Source: Brevundimonas subvibrioides ATCC 15264 | GTDB lineage: Bacteria; Pseudomonadota; Alphaproteobacteria; Caulobacterales; Caulobacteraceae | NCBI RefSeq assembly: GCF_000144605.1 | Contig: NC_014375.1 | Location: 2,356,001 to 2,420,000, forward strand | Reading direction: 5' to 3' | DNA: 64,000 bases | Part shown: positions 8,938 through 18,115 of the stretch, piece after piece | Layout: each line of letters starts with the position of its first letter | Position numbering within the stretch: position 1 is the stretch's first letter | The notes under the pieces: generated by a model | Databases searched by the model: none | What the model was told of the DNA's origin: nothing | What the model saw: the letters and a program-made list of their open reading frames with translations, nothing else | Translations under genes and position numbers: made by a program

Positions 8938-10452
8938 ATGCGCAGCCTGAGCCATATGATCCATCCCCCGGTCGTTCACCGGGAGCATTTCCGAGACGCC
9001 GATGATGATCATCCGCGCCTGGAATGCGGCGTCTGTGGCGTCTGGGGTGCGCCCGCCGACGAGGCCTCCGCCATCGTCGCCCTGGGCCTGCACGCCCTGC
9101 AGCATCGCGGCCAGGAAGCCTGCGGCATCGCCTCGGTCAACCAGACGCGCTTTCACACCGAACGCCACATGGGCCATGTCGGCGAGGCCTTCGGCGGCAC
9201 CGACCTGCCCGAGCGGATGCCCGGCACGGCCGCGGTGGGCCACACCCGCTATTCGACCGCCGGCGGCAGCTTCCTGCGCAACATCCAGCCGATGTTCGCC
9301 GACCTGGACCAGGGCGGCATCGCCATCGGTCACAACGGCAACCTGACCAACTTCCACTTCCTGCGGAACCAGCTGGTCGGCGAGGGCTCGATCTTCCAGT
9401 CCACCTCGGACTCCGAAGTCATCCTCCATCTGATCGCCCGCAGCCGGAAGGCAAAGATCGTCGACCGCTTCATCGACGCCCTGGCCCGGATCGAGGGCGG
9501 TTATGCCCTGGTCGCCCAGACCCGCACAAAGATGATCGGGGCCCGCGATCCGCTGGGCATCCGGCCGCTGGTGCTGGGCCAGCTGGGCGACGCTTGGGTG
9601 CTGGCCTCCGAGACCTGCGCTCTGGACACCATGGGGGCGACCTTCGTCCGCGACGTCGAGCACGGCGAGGTGATCGTCATCGACCATGAGGGCCTGCGCT
9701 CGATCAAGCCCTTCCCGGCCCGCGCCGCGCGGCCCTGCCTGTTCGAATACGTCTACTTCTCGCGCCCCGACAGCGTCGTGAACGGGCGCTCCGTCTATGG
9801 CGTGCGCAAGCGCATGGGCGAGGGTCTGGCCCGCGAGTTCCCGATCGACGCCGACGTGGTCGTGCCGGTCCCCGACTCCGGCGTGCCGGCCGCGCTCGGC
9901 TATGCCCAGGCCAGCGGCATCCCCTACGAGATGGGCATCATCCGCAGCCACTATCTGGGCCGCACCTTCATCCAGCCCAGCCAGGGGGCCCGCCAGAAGG
10001 GCGTGGCCATGAAGCACAGCCCGAACCGGGCCGTGATCGAGGGAAAACGCGTCGTGCTGATCGACGATTCGATCGTGCGCGGCACGACGTCGGTCAAACT
10101 GGTCCGCGCCGTCCGCGCCGCGGGGGCCAGGGAGGTCCACCTGCGCTCCGCCAGCCCGCCGATCCTGTGGCCGGACTTCTACGGCATCGACATGCCGGAA
10201 CGGGACCAGCTGATCGCCGCCAACAAGACGATGGAGGAGATGCGCGAACTGCTCGAGGTCGATTCGCTCGGCTTCCTGTCCGTCGACGGCCTGTACAAGG
10301 CCATGGGCGAGACGGGCCGCAACGCCGCCGCCCCCCAGTTCACCGACCACTATTTCACGGGCGACTATCCGACCCGCCTGGTGGACCGGGAGATCGAGGA
10401 AGGCGGCCGCGATGCCATCGGCCGCCAGCTGTCCCTGCTGGTGACGGCATGA
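8938..10452 (+). CDS. purF: Amidophosphoribosyltransferase
   Basis: PurF makes 5-phosphoribosylamine from PRPP and glutamine, the committed step of purine synthesis. The 504-aa product has a short N-terminal propeptide-like extension ending in Glu29, then Cys30 of ECGVCG, which would become the N-terminal nucleophile of the glutaminase domain. The first 245 residues carry Ntn-glutaminase motifs (HRGQEACG, GHTRYST, HNGNLTN). The C-terminal half is a phosphoribosyltransferase with the PRPP loop LIDDSIVRGTTS near residue 373. An alternative start at Met7 would only shorten the propeptide. The stop codon overlaps the start of the VOC gene (ATGA). Confidence 0.96.
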   Translation: MRSLSHMIHPPVVHREHFRDADDDHPRLECGVCGVWGAPADEASAIVALGLHALQHRGQEACGIASVNQTRFHTERHMGHVGEAFGGTDLPERMPGTAAVGHTRYSTAGGSFLRNIQPMFADLDQGGIAIGHNGNLTNFHFLRNQLVGEGSIFQSTSDSEVILHLIARSRKAKIVDRFIDALARIEGGYALVAQTRTKMIGARDPLGIRPLVLGQLGDAWVLASETCALDTMGATFVRDVEHGEVIVIDHEGLRSIKPFPARAARPCLFEYVYFSRPDSVVNGRSVYGVRKRMGEGLAREFPIDADVVVPVPDSGVPAALGYAQASGIPYEMGIIRSHYLGRTFIQPSQGARQKGVAMKHSPNRAVIEGKRVVLIDDSIVRGTTSVKLVRAVRAAGAREVHLRSASPPILWPDFYGIDMPERDQLIAANKTMEEMRELLEVDSLGFLSVDGLYKAMGETGRNAAAPQFTDHYFTGDYPTRLVDREIEEGGRDAIGRQLSLLVTA

Positions 10453-10811
10453 CCAACCGCCTGGGCTATTTCACCATCGACACGCCCGATCTGGGCAAGG
10501 CGAAGGCCTTCTATTCGTCGCTGCTGGGCTGGACCTTCGACGACGCCAACTCCAATCCGACCTATGCCCACGTCCTGGCGACCGGCGCGGCGGGCGAGGT
10601 GGCGTTCGGTGTGCGCAAGGGCGAGCGCAAGGATTTCCCGAATCTCTACATCCAGGTCGACGACATCCACGCGATGTGCGCCCGGGTGAACGCGCTGGGC
10701 GGCCGGGCGTCCATGCCGGCGCAGAGCGACAGCGGCCTGTCGGCCGTCATCTGCGACGACCAGGGCGTCAGCCTCAGCCTGTGGCAGCCCGCGCCGGGTC
10801 TGGTCGATTAG
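10449..10811 (+). CDS. VOC (glyoxalase/bleomycin resistance) family protein
   Basis: The 120-aa protein has the single vicinal-oxygen-chelate module: LGYFTIDTPDLGKAKAFYSS at the start, LYIQVDD in the middle and a closing VSLSLWQP strand. Such proteins are usually dimeric and may be metal-dependent enzymes or binding proteins. The substrate cannot be inferred. The ATG at 10449 overlaps the purF stop, giving coupled translation, and was preferred over upstream in-frame codons that lie inside purF. Confidence 0.85.
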   Translation: MTNRLGYFTIDTPDLGKAKAFYSSLLGWTFDDANSNPTYAHVLATGAAGEVAFGVRKGERKDFPNLYIQVDDIHAMCARVNALGGRASMPAQSDSGLSAVICDDQGVSLSLWQPAPGLVD

Positions 10812-10850
10812 CCGCTTGGCCATCGGCGAGCCGTCGCGCTATCAGGCCGC

Positions 10851-11606
10851 ATGACCGACGCCCTGCCCCTGGATGACCGTATCGCCCTCGTCGTGGGGGC
10901 CTCGCGCGGCATCGGCTATCAGGCCGCGCTCGCGCTGGCCGTCGCCGGCGCGCACGTCGTGGCTACCGCCCGGACCCAGGGCGGGCTCGAGGAGCTGGAC
11001 GACGCCATCTATGCCGCCACCGGACGCCACGCGACGCTGGTGCCGTTCGATCTGGTCGACGGCGGCGGCATCGACCGGCTGGGCGGGGCGATCTTCGGCC
11101 GGTTCGGCAAGCTGGACATCTGGGTCAATGCGGCCGCGACCCTGGGGGCCCAGGGCCTGACGCCGGTCAGCCATATCGACCCGCGCGGCTTCGCCAAGAT
11201 CGAGAAGACCAACTTCACCGCCACCTATCGCCTGATCCGGTCGCTGGAACCCCTGCTGCGCGGCTCCGACGCCGCCCGCGTGATCCACCTGACGACCAGC
11301 CTCGCGCGTGATCCCAAGGCGTTCTGGGGCCTGTACGCCGCGACCAAGGCCGGAGCCGAGGCGATGATGCTGGCCTGGGGCGACGAGATCGAGAGCACGT
11401 CCATCCGCGTCAGCGTCCTGGACCCCGGGCGCATGCGCACCCAGATGCGCGCCCAGGCCTTCCCGGGCGAGGATCCGCAGACCCTGCCGCATCCGTCCGA
11501 ACTGGGCCCACTGATCGTCGAACTGGCCCGCCCCGATGTGACGCCCCCGACGCGGATCAGCTTCAAGGAATGGTCGTCCGGTCTGCCGACGGCGGCGCTG
11601 ATCTAG
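10851..11606 (+). CDS. Short-chain dehydrogenase/reductase
   Basis: This 251-aa cytoplasmic oxidoreductase has the classical SDR layout: the NAD(P)-binding motif GASRGIGYQ near residues 16-24, a DIWVNAAA strand where NNAG is usual, a catalytic-serine region LTTSLA, and the YAATK active-site tetrad motif (Tyr-x-x-x-Lys) near residue 162. The substrate is unknown. It follows the VOC gene by about 40 bp. Its stop codon shares the palindrome CTAG with the stop of the convergent flavoprotein gene. Confidence 0.9.
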   Translation: MTDALPLDDRIALVVGASRGIGYQAALALAVAGAHVVATARTQGGLEELDDAIYAATGRHATLVPFDLVDGGGIDRLGGAIFGRFGKLDIWVNAAATLGAQGLTPVSHIDPRGFAKIEKTNFTATYRLIRSLEPLLRGSDAARVIHLTTSLARDPKAFWGLYAATKAGAEAMMLAWGDEIESTSIRVSVLDPGRMRTQMRAQAFPGEDPQTLPHPSELGPLIVELARPDVTPPTRISFKEWSSGLPTAALI

Positions 11607-12715
11607 GCCAACAGACGGTCGGCCACGGCCTCGCCGATCGCCAGCGAACTGGTCAGGCCCGGGCTCTCGATGCCGAACAGGGCCATCAGGCCCGGCAGGC
11701 CGTGGACGTCGGCGCCGTCCAGCTGAAAGTCCGGCTGGGGCTCGCCCGGTCCGTGAAGCTTCGGCCGGATGCCCGCATAGTCGGGCGTCAGGGCACCGTC
11801 CGGCAGGCCCGGCCAGAAACGGCGGATATAGGTGGCGAACCCCTCGGCCCGGGCCGGGTCGACCGAATAGTCCTCGGTCGCGACATACTCGAGATCGGGC
11901 CCGAACACGGCCTGTCCGCCCAGGTCCTTCCGGTAGTGGGTGCCCAGGGCCCCGGCGATCGGGGGCGGATAGATCAGCCGGTCAAAGGGCGCCTTGCCCG
12001 TCAGCCGGAAATAGACGCCCTTGCCGAAATGGCCCGCCGGAATGCGGTCGGCCGGAAACCCCTCGATCCGGGCGGCGACGGCCTGTGAACCCAAGCCCGG
12101 CGCGGTGACCAGCAGACGGGTCGTCAGGCTCGCGCCCCCTTCCCCGCCGGCCGTGATCCGGAAGCCCCCGCCCGGCAGAGGCTCGGCCCGTTCGAACGGG
12201 GTGGAGACCACCACCGATCCGCCCGCGTCCTCGATCTCGCCCTGCAGCGACAGCATGTAGTCGTGGCTGGCGAAGATGCCGCTCTCTGGCGACAGGATGG
12301 CGGCGTGGGCGTTCAGCGCGGGCTCCATGGCCCGGGCCTGTTCGCCACTGAGGTGCTCCAGCCCCTCGACCCTGTTGACCGTCGCCTGTTCGTAGATTCG
12401 CTCGATCAGGCCGACCTCGTCTGCCTGGGTGGCCACGACCAGCTTGCCGCATTTGCGATGGTCGATCTTGCGGCTGTCCAGATAGGCATACAGCGCGCGA
12501 CGCCCCTCGACGCAGAACCGCGCCTTCAGCGACCCGGTCGGATAGTAGAGCCCGCCGTGGATGACCTCGGAGTTGCGCGACGACACGCCCTGGCCGATGT
12601 GCGGCTCTTTCTCGAGCACCAGGACCGTCAGCCCGCGCTTCGACAGCGCCCGCCCGCAGGCAAGACCCACGGCCCCGGCTCCCACGATGACGGCGTCGAA
12701 GTCGAACCCGGTCAA
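11603..12715 (-). CDS. FAD-dependent oxidoreductase, L-2-hydroxyglutarate dehydrogenase-like
   Basis: The 370-aa flavoprotein has an N-terminal dinucleotide-binding motif (GAGAVG, residues 12-17), an LEKEP strand and the motif SSRNSEVIHGGLYYP that is characteristic of the LhgO/L2HGDH branch of the DAO superfamily. A role in oxidising L-2-hydroxyglutarate or a similar 2-hydroxyacid is likely but not proved. I chose the TTG at 12713-12715 as start because it gives the right N-terminus and overlaps the TGA of the upstream gene (TTGA). The longer in-frame extension would read through that whole upstream gene. Confidence 0.82.
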   Translation of the reverse strand: MTGFDFDAVIVGAGAVGLACGRALSKRGLTVLVLEKEPHIGQGVSSRNSEVIHGGLYYPTGSLKARFCVEGRRALYAYLDSRKIDHRKCGKLVVATQADEVGLIERIYEQATVNRVEGLEHLSGEQARAMEPALNAHAAILSPESGIFASHDYMLSLQGEIEDAGGSVVVSTPFERAEPLPGGGFRITAGGEGGASLTTRLLVTAPGLGSQAVAARIEGFPADRIPAGHFGKGVYFRLTGKAPFDRLIYPPPIAGALGTHYRKDLGGQAVFGPDLEYVATEDYSVDPARAEGFATYIRRFWPGLPDGALTPDYAGIRPKLHGPGEPQPDFQLDGADVHGLPGLMALFGIESPGLTSSLAIGEAVADRLLA

Positions 12716-13047
12716 CAGACTCTCGCTCCCATTTCCACACTTCCCACAAGGACAAGCGGCCATAGAGCCAAAGCACCTAGCGCAAGCCACGCAAACTTCT
12801 CTTTGCGCTGCAGGAAGCTCTTCCAGCCGACAACGAGCGCAGCCAGAACTGCGACTGGAGATGTCAGCGCCGTCAGGATGAAGAGCTTGATCGGCCAATC
12901 AATGCAAGAATCGGCAGCCATCCCTGACATGGCTGCGAACAACAGAATGAACGGAAAGGACAGGATCGCCGCACCGGTCAAGACGACGAGGACAAGCAGC
13001 AGAAGCCAGCTGCGGCCATCCAGCCTGGCTATAAGCGCCTGGATCAT
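12712..13047 (-). CDS. Small membrane protein, unknown, lower GC
   Basis: The 111-aa product has three hydrophobic segments, at about residues 14-42, 53-72 and 84-104, with a basic WKSFLQRKEK loop between the second and third. I do not recognise a family. Its base composition is visibly less GC-rich than its neighbours. It sits between ratA (4 bp away) and the flavoprotein gene (overlap TTGA). These features suggest a later insertion into the lipA-ratA operon, though the junctions show no repeats. Confidence 0.6.
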   Translation of the reverse strand: MIQALIARLDGRSWLLLLVLVVLTGAAILSFPFILLFAAMSGMAADSCIDWPIKLFILTALTSPVAVLAALVVGWKSFLQRKEKFAWLALGALALWPLVLVGSVEMGARVC

Positions 13048-13051
13048 CGGC

Positions 13052-13501
13052 CTATGGCCCGAACCGCCGCGCGGCTTCCGCCTCGAACGAGCCGATCAGC
13101 ATGGAGACAGCTCGCTCGAAATTGGCCTGCAGGGCGGCGTTCAGCAGCGGCGATTTGAACGCGAAATCGATCATGAACTCCAGCCGGGTGCCCCGTGGGT
13201 CCTCATGGAACTCCCAGCGGTTCTTCAGGTGCCGGAACGGACCGCGCAAAAGCCCCGCCTCGACCAGAGGGGCATTGCGGTCATGGCGCACCCAGGTCGA
13301 GAACCGCTCCTTCAGGAACGAGAACCCGACGGACGCTTCGGCATCCAGAAGGTCGACGCCCGGGGCCTCCTGACGCCGGTTCCAGACCCGCATCGAGGTC
13401 ACCCACTTCACGAAGCGCGGATAGGCCTCCACGTCCGCGACCAGCTCGGCGAGCTGGGCGGGGGTGTAGGGCAGATGGCGGGTGACGCGGTGGACGGCCA
13501 A
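13052..13501 (-). CDS. ratA: RatA/COQ10 START-domain protein
   Basis: The 149-aa protein belongs to the RatA/Coq10 polyketide-cyclase-like START family. The typical opening HRVTRHLPYTPAQLAELVAD is followed by VEAYPRFVKWV, and the central RWEFHEDPRGTRLEF is characteristic. Alphaproteobacterial members are annotated as RatA toxins but are related to the ubiquinone-binding chaperone Coq10. The best N-terminus needs a TTG start at 13501, only 7 bases after the lipA stop codon. The lipA-ratA order is common in this class. Confidence 0.85.
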   Translation of the reverse strand: MAVHRVTRHLPYTPAQLAELVADVEAYPRFVKWVTSMRVWNRRQEAPGVDLLDAEASVGFSFLKERFSTWVRHDRNAPLVEAGLLRGPFRHLKNRWEFHEDPRGTRLEFMIDFAFKSPLLNAALQANFERAVSMLIGSFEAEAARRFGP

Positions 13502-13508
13502 GCGGTGG

Positions 13509-14471
13509 TCAGCGTCCGGTCTGGGCCAGACGCGCCGCCTTCAGCCGAGCGAAGTCGTCGCCGGCGTGGTGCGACGACCGGGTCAGGGGCGAGGCCGAGA
13601 CCATCAGGAAGCCCTTGGCCCGGGCGATCGCCTCATAGGCCTTGAACTCTTCCGGCGTGACGAACCGGTCGATGGCGGCGTGCTTGCGGGTCGGCTGCAG
13701 ATACTGGCCGATGGTGATGAAGTCGACGCCGGCCGAGCGCATATCGTCCATGACCTGCATGACCTCTTCCTTGGTCTCGCCGAGGCCGACCATGATGCCG
13801 GACTTTGTGAACTGGTTGGGGTCGCGTTCCTTGACCTGCTGAAGGAGGCGCAGGGAATGGAAGTAACGAGCGCCGGGCCGGATCTTCAGATACAGCCGCG
13901 GCACGGTCTCGAGGTTGTGGTTGAAGACGTCGGGACGGGCGTCGATCATGACCTCGGCGGCCCCGTCCTTGCGCAGGAAATCGGGCGTGAGAATCTCGAT
14001 GGTCGTCAGCGGGGCCTGCAGCCGGATCTGGCGCACGACCTCGGCGAAGTGGGCCGCGCCGCCGTCAGCCACGTCGTCCCGGTCGACCGAGGTGATGACC
14101 ACGTGGTTCAGACCCAGTTGCGCGACCGCGAGACCGACCTTGGCGGGCTCTTCGGGGTCCAACGCCTGGGGCAGGCCGGTCTTCACATTGCAGAAGGCGC
14201 AGGCCCGCGTGCAGGTGTCGCCCATGATCATCAGGGTGGCGTGCTTCTGGCTCCAGCACTCGCCGATGTTCGGGCAGGCGGCCTCCTCGCAGACCGTGAC
14301 CAGCCCCTTGGAGCGGACGATCTCCTTGGTGGCATTGTACTGGCCCGAACCCGGAGCCTTGACCCGCAGCCAGTCGGGCTTGCGCAGTACCGCCGTCTCG
14401 GGCCGGTTCTGCTTTTCGGGGTGACGCAGCTCCGCAGGGCTTCGCGTCAGGGTGTCGATGAGGGTGACCAT
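13509..14471 (-). CDS. lipA: Lipoyl synthase
   Basis: LipA is a radical-SAM enzyme that inserts two sulfurs into protein-bound octanoyl groups to form lipoate. The 320-aa product has both iron-sulfur sets: the auxiliary-cluster cysteines in [12 protein letters not shown] near residues 60-71 and the radical-SAM CxxxCxxC in CTRACAFC near residues 86-93. The family SSVDRDD-type motif appears as TSVDRDDV. lipB, the octanoyltransferase that precedes it in the pathway, lies about 30 kb away at 44751-45449. Confidence 0.97.
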   Translation of the reverse strand: MVTLIDTLTRSPAELRHPEKQNRPETAVLRKPDWLRVKAPGSGQYNATKEIVRSKGLVTVCEEAACPNIGECWSQKHATLMIMGDTCTRACAFCNVKTGLPQALDPEEPAKVGLAVAQLGLNHVVITSVDRDDVADGGAAHFAEVVRQIRLQAPLTTIEILTPDFLRKDGAAEVMIDARPDVFNHNLETVPRLYLKIRPGARYFHSLRLLQQVKERDPNQFTKSGIMVGLGETKEEVMQVMDDMRSAGVDFITIGQYLQPTRKHAAIDRFVTPEEFKAYEAIARAKGFLMVSASPLTRSSHHAGDDFARLKAARLAQTGR

Positions 14472-14657
14472 CGAGGCGGCCGGGCTCCAGGGAGGACAGG
14501 CCGGTATGTCGTCTTTCCGTCACCCAAAGGCAAGTCACGCCCTGTGACGCAGCCGTGACCTCACGCGACGTAACGCATCTTTTCAATGCCGCCCGGCTTA
14601 ACTAGTTTGGCCGCCCAGTCAGCGAGGGGGCGGTACCAAGCCCTCCGGAGGATATGC

Positions 14658-16214
14658 GTGCTACGGCCAGGTCTTGATCCATCCGCGGGCGAAGAGTCCC
14701 TCTTCGACGCCCTGATCGCCGCGCGTACGCGGTTCGGCGACAAGGAAATCGTCGAGGATCAGGACAGGAAGCCCCTGACCTACACCGGCCTGATCCGCGC
14801 CGCCTTCGTGCTGGGGCGCAAGATCGCGGCGATGACGAAGCCGGCCGAGCGCGTGGGCATCCTGCTGCCCGCGTCGATGGGGGTGGTGGTCACCTTCTTC
14901 GGCCTGCACGCCTTCGGACGCGTGCCGACCATGCTGAACTTCACCGCCGGCGAGCGGAACATCAAGGCGGCGATCCAGGCGGCCGGCGTGAAACGCATCC
15001 TCACCGCCCGGCGCTTCGTGGAACAGGCCAAGATCGAGGACCTGATCGAGGAACTGTCCACGGTGGCCGAGATCGTCTGGCTGGACGACGTGCGCAAGAC
15101 GATCGGGCTGCAGGACAAGCTGTTCGGCCTGATGGCGGGCCTCGCGCCCAAGCGGTTCCGCACCCCGACCAAGCCCGGAGATCCGGGCGTGGTCCTGTTC
15201 ACCTCCGGTAGTTTCGGCGCGCCCAAGGGCGTGCTGCTGAGCCAGAAGAACCTCGTCGCCAACGCCCGGCAGATCTCGACCCACATCCCGCTGGATCCGG
15301 CGTGGGTGATGTTCAATCCGCTGCCGACGTTCCACTGCTTCGGGCTGACGGGCGGCGTCATCCTGCCGGTCCTCAGCGGGCTGAAGACGTTCCAGTATCC
15401 CTCCCCGCTCCACGGCAAGCAGATCGTTGCCCTGCTGGCCGAGGTGAACACCGCGATCCTGTTCGCCACGGACACCTTCCTGAACCAGTGGGCGCGCGTG
15501 GCGTCGCCCGACGACTTCCGCACGTTGAAGTTCGTGGTGGCCGGGGCCGAGCGGGTGCGCGACGAGACCCACCACCTGTTCAACACCAAGTTCGGCGGCG
15601 TGAAGCTGCTGGAAGGCTATGGAGCCACCGAGGCCGCGCCCGTGGTCGCGGTGAACCACCCCGACCGCAACCGCCCGGGGACGGTCGGCCAGCTGCTGCC
15701 CGGCATCGAGGCCCGCGTCGAACCGGTCGAGGGCATCACCGAAGGCGGCCGTCTGTATCTGCGCGGTCCCAATGTCATGGCCGGCTATATGACGCCCGAG
15801 GACCCGACGAAGGTCGAGCCGCTCGAGGGCGGCTGGCACGACACGGGCGACATCGTCGATCTCGACCCGGAGGGCTATATCGCCATCCTCGGCCGGGTGA
15901 AGCGGTTCGCCAAGATCGGGGGCGAGATGGTCTCGCTGAGCGCGGTGGAAGGCCTGGTCCAGTCCGTCTGGCCCGACGTACGCCACGCCGTCATCTCCAT
16001 CGCGGACAGCCGCAAGGGCGAGAAGCTGGTCCTGGTCACCGAACGCAAGGACGCCGACGTCAGGGAGCTGGCCGAGTGGGCCCGCGAGCACGGCGCGCCG
16101 GAGCTGGCCGTCCCCAAGAAGATCGTCAAGGTCCGCGAGCTGCCGGTGCTGGGAACGGGCAAGACCGACTACGTCGCCATCCAGTCGCTGGTCGACCTCG
16201 CCGAGGCGGCCTAG
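14658..16214 (+). CDS. Acyl-ACP synthetase/AMP-dependent acyl ligase
   Basis: The 518-aa product is an ANL-superfamily adenylating enzyme that would activate a fatty acid as acyl-AMP for transfer to ACP or CoA. The ATP-binding P-loop motif is FTSGSFGAPKG near residue 181, with YGATE and the HDTGDIVDLD motif in the C-terminal half. It resembles the ligase half of Aas, the acyl-ACP synthetase joined to an acyltransferase in Escherichia coli. The GTG at 14658 is preferred because GGAGG lies just upstream with good spacing; an in-frame ATG at 14586 is an alternative. The stop shares CTAG with the convergent dioxygenase gene. Confidence 0.85.
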   Translation: MLRPGLDPSAGEESLFDALIAARTRFGDKEIVEDQDRKPLTYTGLIRAAFVLGRKIAAMTKPAERVGILLPASMGVVVTFFGLHAFGRVPTMLNFTAGERNIKAAIQAAGVKRILTARRFVEQAKIEDLIEELSTVAEIVWLDDVRKTIGLQDKLFGLMAGLAPKRFRTPTKPGDPGVVLFTSGSFGAPKGVLLSQKNLVANARQISTHIPLDPAWVMFNPLPTFHCFGLTGGVILPVLSGLKTFQYPSPLHGKQIVALLAEVNTAILFATDTFLNQWARVASPDDFRTLKFVVAGAERVRDETHHLFNTKFGGVKLLEGYGATEAAPVVAVNHPDRNRPGTVGQLLPGIEARVEPVEGITEGGRLYLRGPNVMAGYMTPEDPTKVEPLEGGWHDTGDIVDLDPEGYIAILGRVKRFAKIGGEMVSLSAVEGLVQSVWPDVRHAVISIADSRKGEKLVLVTERKDADVRELAEWAREHGAPELAVPKKIVKVRELPVLGTGKTDYVAIQSLVDLAEAA

Positions 16215-16966
16215 CCGATCCGGACGCCCGTCATCGAGATCGAGCCACCGTCGATGACGTCGTTGAAGAAGGTCACGGCATCGCCGGGCCCGGCTTGGGC
16301 CGCGACGTAGAGTAGCGGCAGATAGTGTTCGTCGGTCGGGACGCTGAGCTGCGCGTCCTCGGCCAGGCCGACCCAGTCGATCAGGGCGTCGTGATCGCCC
16401 CGCTCCAGCGCCGACTTGACCGCCGCGTTGAAGCTGGTCGCCCAGGGATAGGCGTCGCCGCCGTCCCGCTTCCAGGTCCGCAGGTTGTGCACGAAGTCCC
16501 CGCTGCCGGCGACGACGATGCCCTCATCGCGCAGCGGGCGAAGGCGTTTCGCGAGTTCGTAGTGGCCGCGCGCATCGAGGTCGCGGTTCAGCGACAGCTG
16601 CACCACCGGCACATCGGCCTCGGGGCAGACGTGGGCGAGCACCGACCACGTCCCGTGATCCAGGCCCCACGCCTCGACGGCCTGGGCCCCGGTCAGGTCG
16701 GCCACCCGCGCCGCCAGGGTCGGCGACCCCGGGGCCGGATACTGGAACGCGTGAAGCTCCGGCCCGAAGTTGCCGAAATCGTGGATGGTCTCGGGGTTCC
16801 GCTGCGCCGTCACGCCCAGTCCGCAGGTCTCCCAGTGGGCCGAGACCATGACCACGCCGGCGGGCTTGCCCAGATCGCGGCCCACCGCGCGCCAGGCGTC
16901 CGCGTGCGGACCGCCCAGGGCGTTCATGGGTGAGCCGTGCCCGAAGAAGACCGCCGGCTGGCGCAT
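16211..16966 (-). CDS. LigB/DODA-type extradiol dioxygenase family protein
   Basis: The 251-aa product matches the class III extradiol dioxygenase subgroup that includes plant DODA and bacterial YgiD. Likely metal-ligand histidines are His10 in FFGHGSP, His44 in SAHWE and the later His in the HYLPLLYV strand; GSGDFVHNLR near residue 155 is a family signature. The natural substrate in bacteria is generally unclear. It lies 3 bp downstream of wrbA on the same strand, so the two probably form a quinone/aromatic detoxification unit. Confidence 0.88.
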   Translation of the reverse strand: MRQPAVFFGHGSPMNALGGPHADAWRAVGRDLGKPAGVVMVSAHWETCGLGVTAQRNPETIHDFGNFGPELHAFQYPAPGSPTLAARVADLTGAQAVEAWGLDHGTWSVLAHVCPEADVPVVQLSLNRDLDARGHYELAKRLRPLRDEGIVVAGSGDFVHNLRTWKRDGGDAYPWATSFNAAVKSALERGDHDALIDWVGLAEDAQLSVPTDEHYLPLLYVAAQAGPGDAVTFFNDVIDGGSISMTGVRIG

Positions 16967-16969
16967 GGA

Positions 16970-17572
16970 TCAGGCCGCCAGCTTCTTGGCCAGACCGGCG
17001 ATGTACTGACCCTGGTGACGGGCCCCGTCCAGTTCGTTGGCGCTGGGCTGACGCGAGCCGTCGCCACCGGTGATCGTGGTGGCGCCGTAGGGCGAGCCGC
17101 CGGAGATCTCCTCAAGCGTGAGCTGGCCCTGGAAGGCGTACGGCAGGCCGGCCACGACCATGCCGTGGTGCATCAGCGTCTGGATCAGGCCGATCAGCGT
17201 CGTCTCGTTGCCGCCGTGCTGGCTGGCCGAGGACGTGAAGGCGCCGCCGACCTTGCCGACCAGCTTGCCCTGGAACCACACGCCGCCGGTCTGATCCCAG
17301 AAGTTCCGCATCTGCGCGGCCGCCGTGCCGAAGCGGGTGCCCGCCCCGACGATGATGGCGTCGTAGTTTTCCAGCTCGTTGACGTTGGCCAGCGGGGCCT
17401 TCTGGTCGAGCTTGTAGTGCGACTGGATCGCCAGCTCCTCGGGCACCGTCTCCAGCACGCGGCGGATGTCGACCGTGACCCCTTCGACCGAGGCGGCACC
17501 TTCTGCGACGGCTTCGGCCATCTGCTCGATGTGGCCGTAGGTCGAATGATAGAGAACCAGCACCTTGGTCAT
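16970..17572 (-). CDS. wrbA: NAD(P)H:quinone oxidoreductase, WrbA type
   Basis: WrbA is a tetrameric flavodoxin-like FMN protein that reduces quinones by two electrons and protects from redox stress. The 200-aa length is standard. Visible motifs are the FMN phosphate-binding loop YHSTYGH near residues 8-14, GAGTRFG near 78 and the SSASQHGG loop near 112. AAGGAG just upstream of the ATG is a good ribosome-binding site. A 15-bp inverted repeat at 17601-17615 in the promoter region suggests local control. Confidence 0.95.
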   Translation of the reverse strand: MTKVLVLYHSTYGHIEQMAEAVAEGAASVEGVTVDIRRVLETVPEELAIQSHYKLDQKAPLANVNELENYDAIIVGAGTRFGTAAAQMRNFWDQTGGVWFQGKLVGKVGGAFTSSASQHGGNETTLIGLIQTLMHHGMVVAGLPYAFQGQLTLEEISGGSPYGATTITGGDGSRQPSANELDGARHQGQYIAGLAKKLAA

Positions 17573-17600
17573 GGGACGCTCCTTGAGGGGTTTCGCACTT

Positions 17601-17615
17601 CTGCAACAACTGCAG
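17601..17615. promoter_or_regulatory. Inverted repeat upstream of wrbA, operator candidate
   Basis: On the minus strand the sequence is CTGCA-GTTGT-TGCAG, a perfect 5-bp inverted repeat with a 5-bp spacer. It lies about 30 bp upstream of the wrbA start, where a repressor dimer could block transcription. No regulator gene is adjacent, so the binding protein is unknown. Confidence 0.35.
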
Positions 17616-17653
17616 TAGCGGATGTAAGGCGCGCCCTCCGGGGCGCAAGCCCC

Positions 17654-18115
17654 TCAGTCCGAATTCGGTCGGCCGATCGGACAGATCTCGGCGTAACGGC
17701 CGGCGTCGGCCGGCACGCGAAGGCCCCGTGACGCCTTAAACCGGTGCTCCACGGCCATCGCCTGCTGTTCGATGTTCAGCACATCCCAGCCACAGGGCAC
17801 GGCGGGATAGCCATAGGCCGACGGCCCGTCGCCGGCCTTCAGCTTGCCCGTGATCAGGTTGACGCCGGACTGGGCCTGCCAGACGTGCACCATCTCGTGG
17901 ATCAGAACGGACTGCAGCGACAGCGGCGCGACGGCGAAATCTTCGGGGAGCGCGCGGCCCGGCCACAGGATCCAGTCCCGTCCGAACCAGCGGCCGGGCA
18001 CGAAGGCACGGTCGAACGGCCAGGGCGTGCCCAGCAGACGCACGGTTTCCAGAGCCACCGAATTTCCGAACTCGCCGCGGATCAGTCGCCGTTCGCCCCC
18101 GGTCAGGGCCCTCAC
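17654..18115 (-). CDS. HExxH-motif protein, putative metallopeptidase-like
   Basis: The 153-aa product contains LIHEMVHVWQ near residues 71-80, a zinc-metallopeptidase HExxH motif of the type seen in DUF4157-like proteins. Homologues in Caulobacterales are often labelled as vgr-related, a name that says little about function. There is no signal peptide. The GTG start overlaps the stop codon of the upstream M15-family gene (GTGA), pointing to translational coupling with that cell-wall peptidase. Catalytic activity is not certain because a third zinc ligand cannot be assigned. Confidence 0.7.
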   Translation of the reverse strand: MRALTGGERRLIRGEFGNSVALETVRLLGTPWPFDRAFVPGRWFGRDWILWPGRALPEDFAVAPLSLQSVLIHEMVHVWQAQSGVNLITGKLKAGDGPSAYGYPAVPCGWDVLNIEQQAMAVEHRFKASRGLRVPADAGRYAEICPIGRPNSD

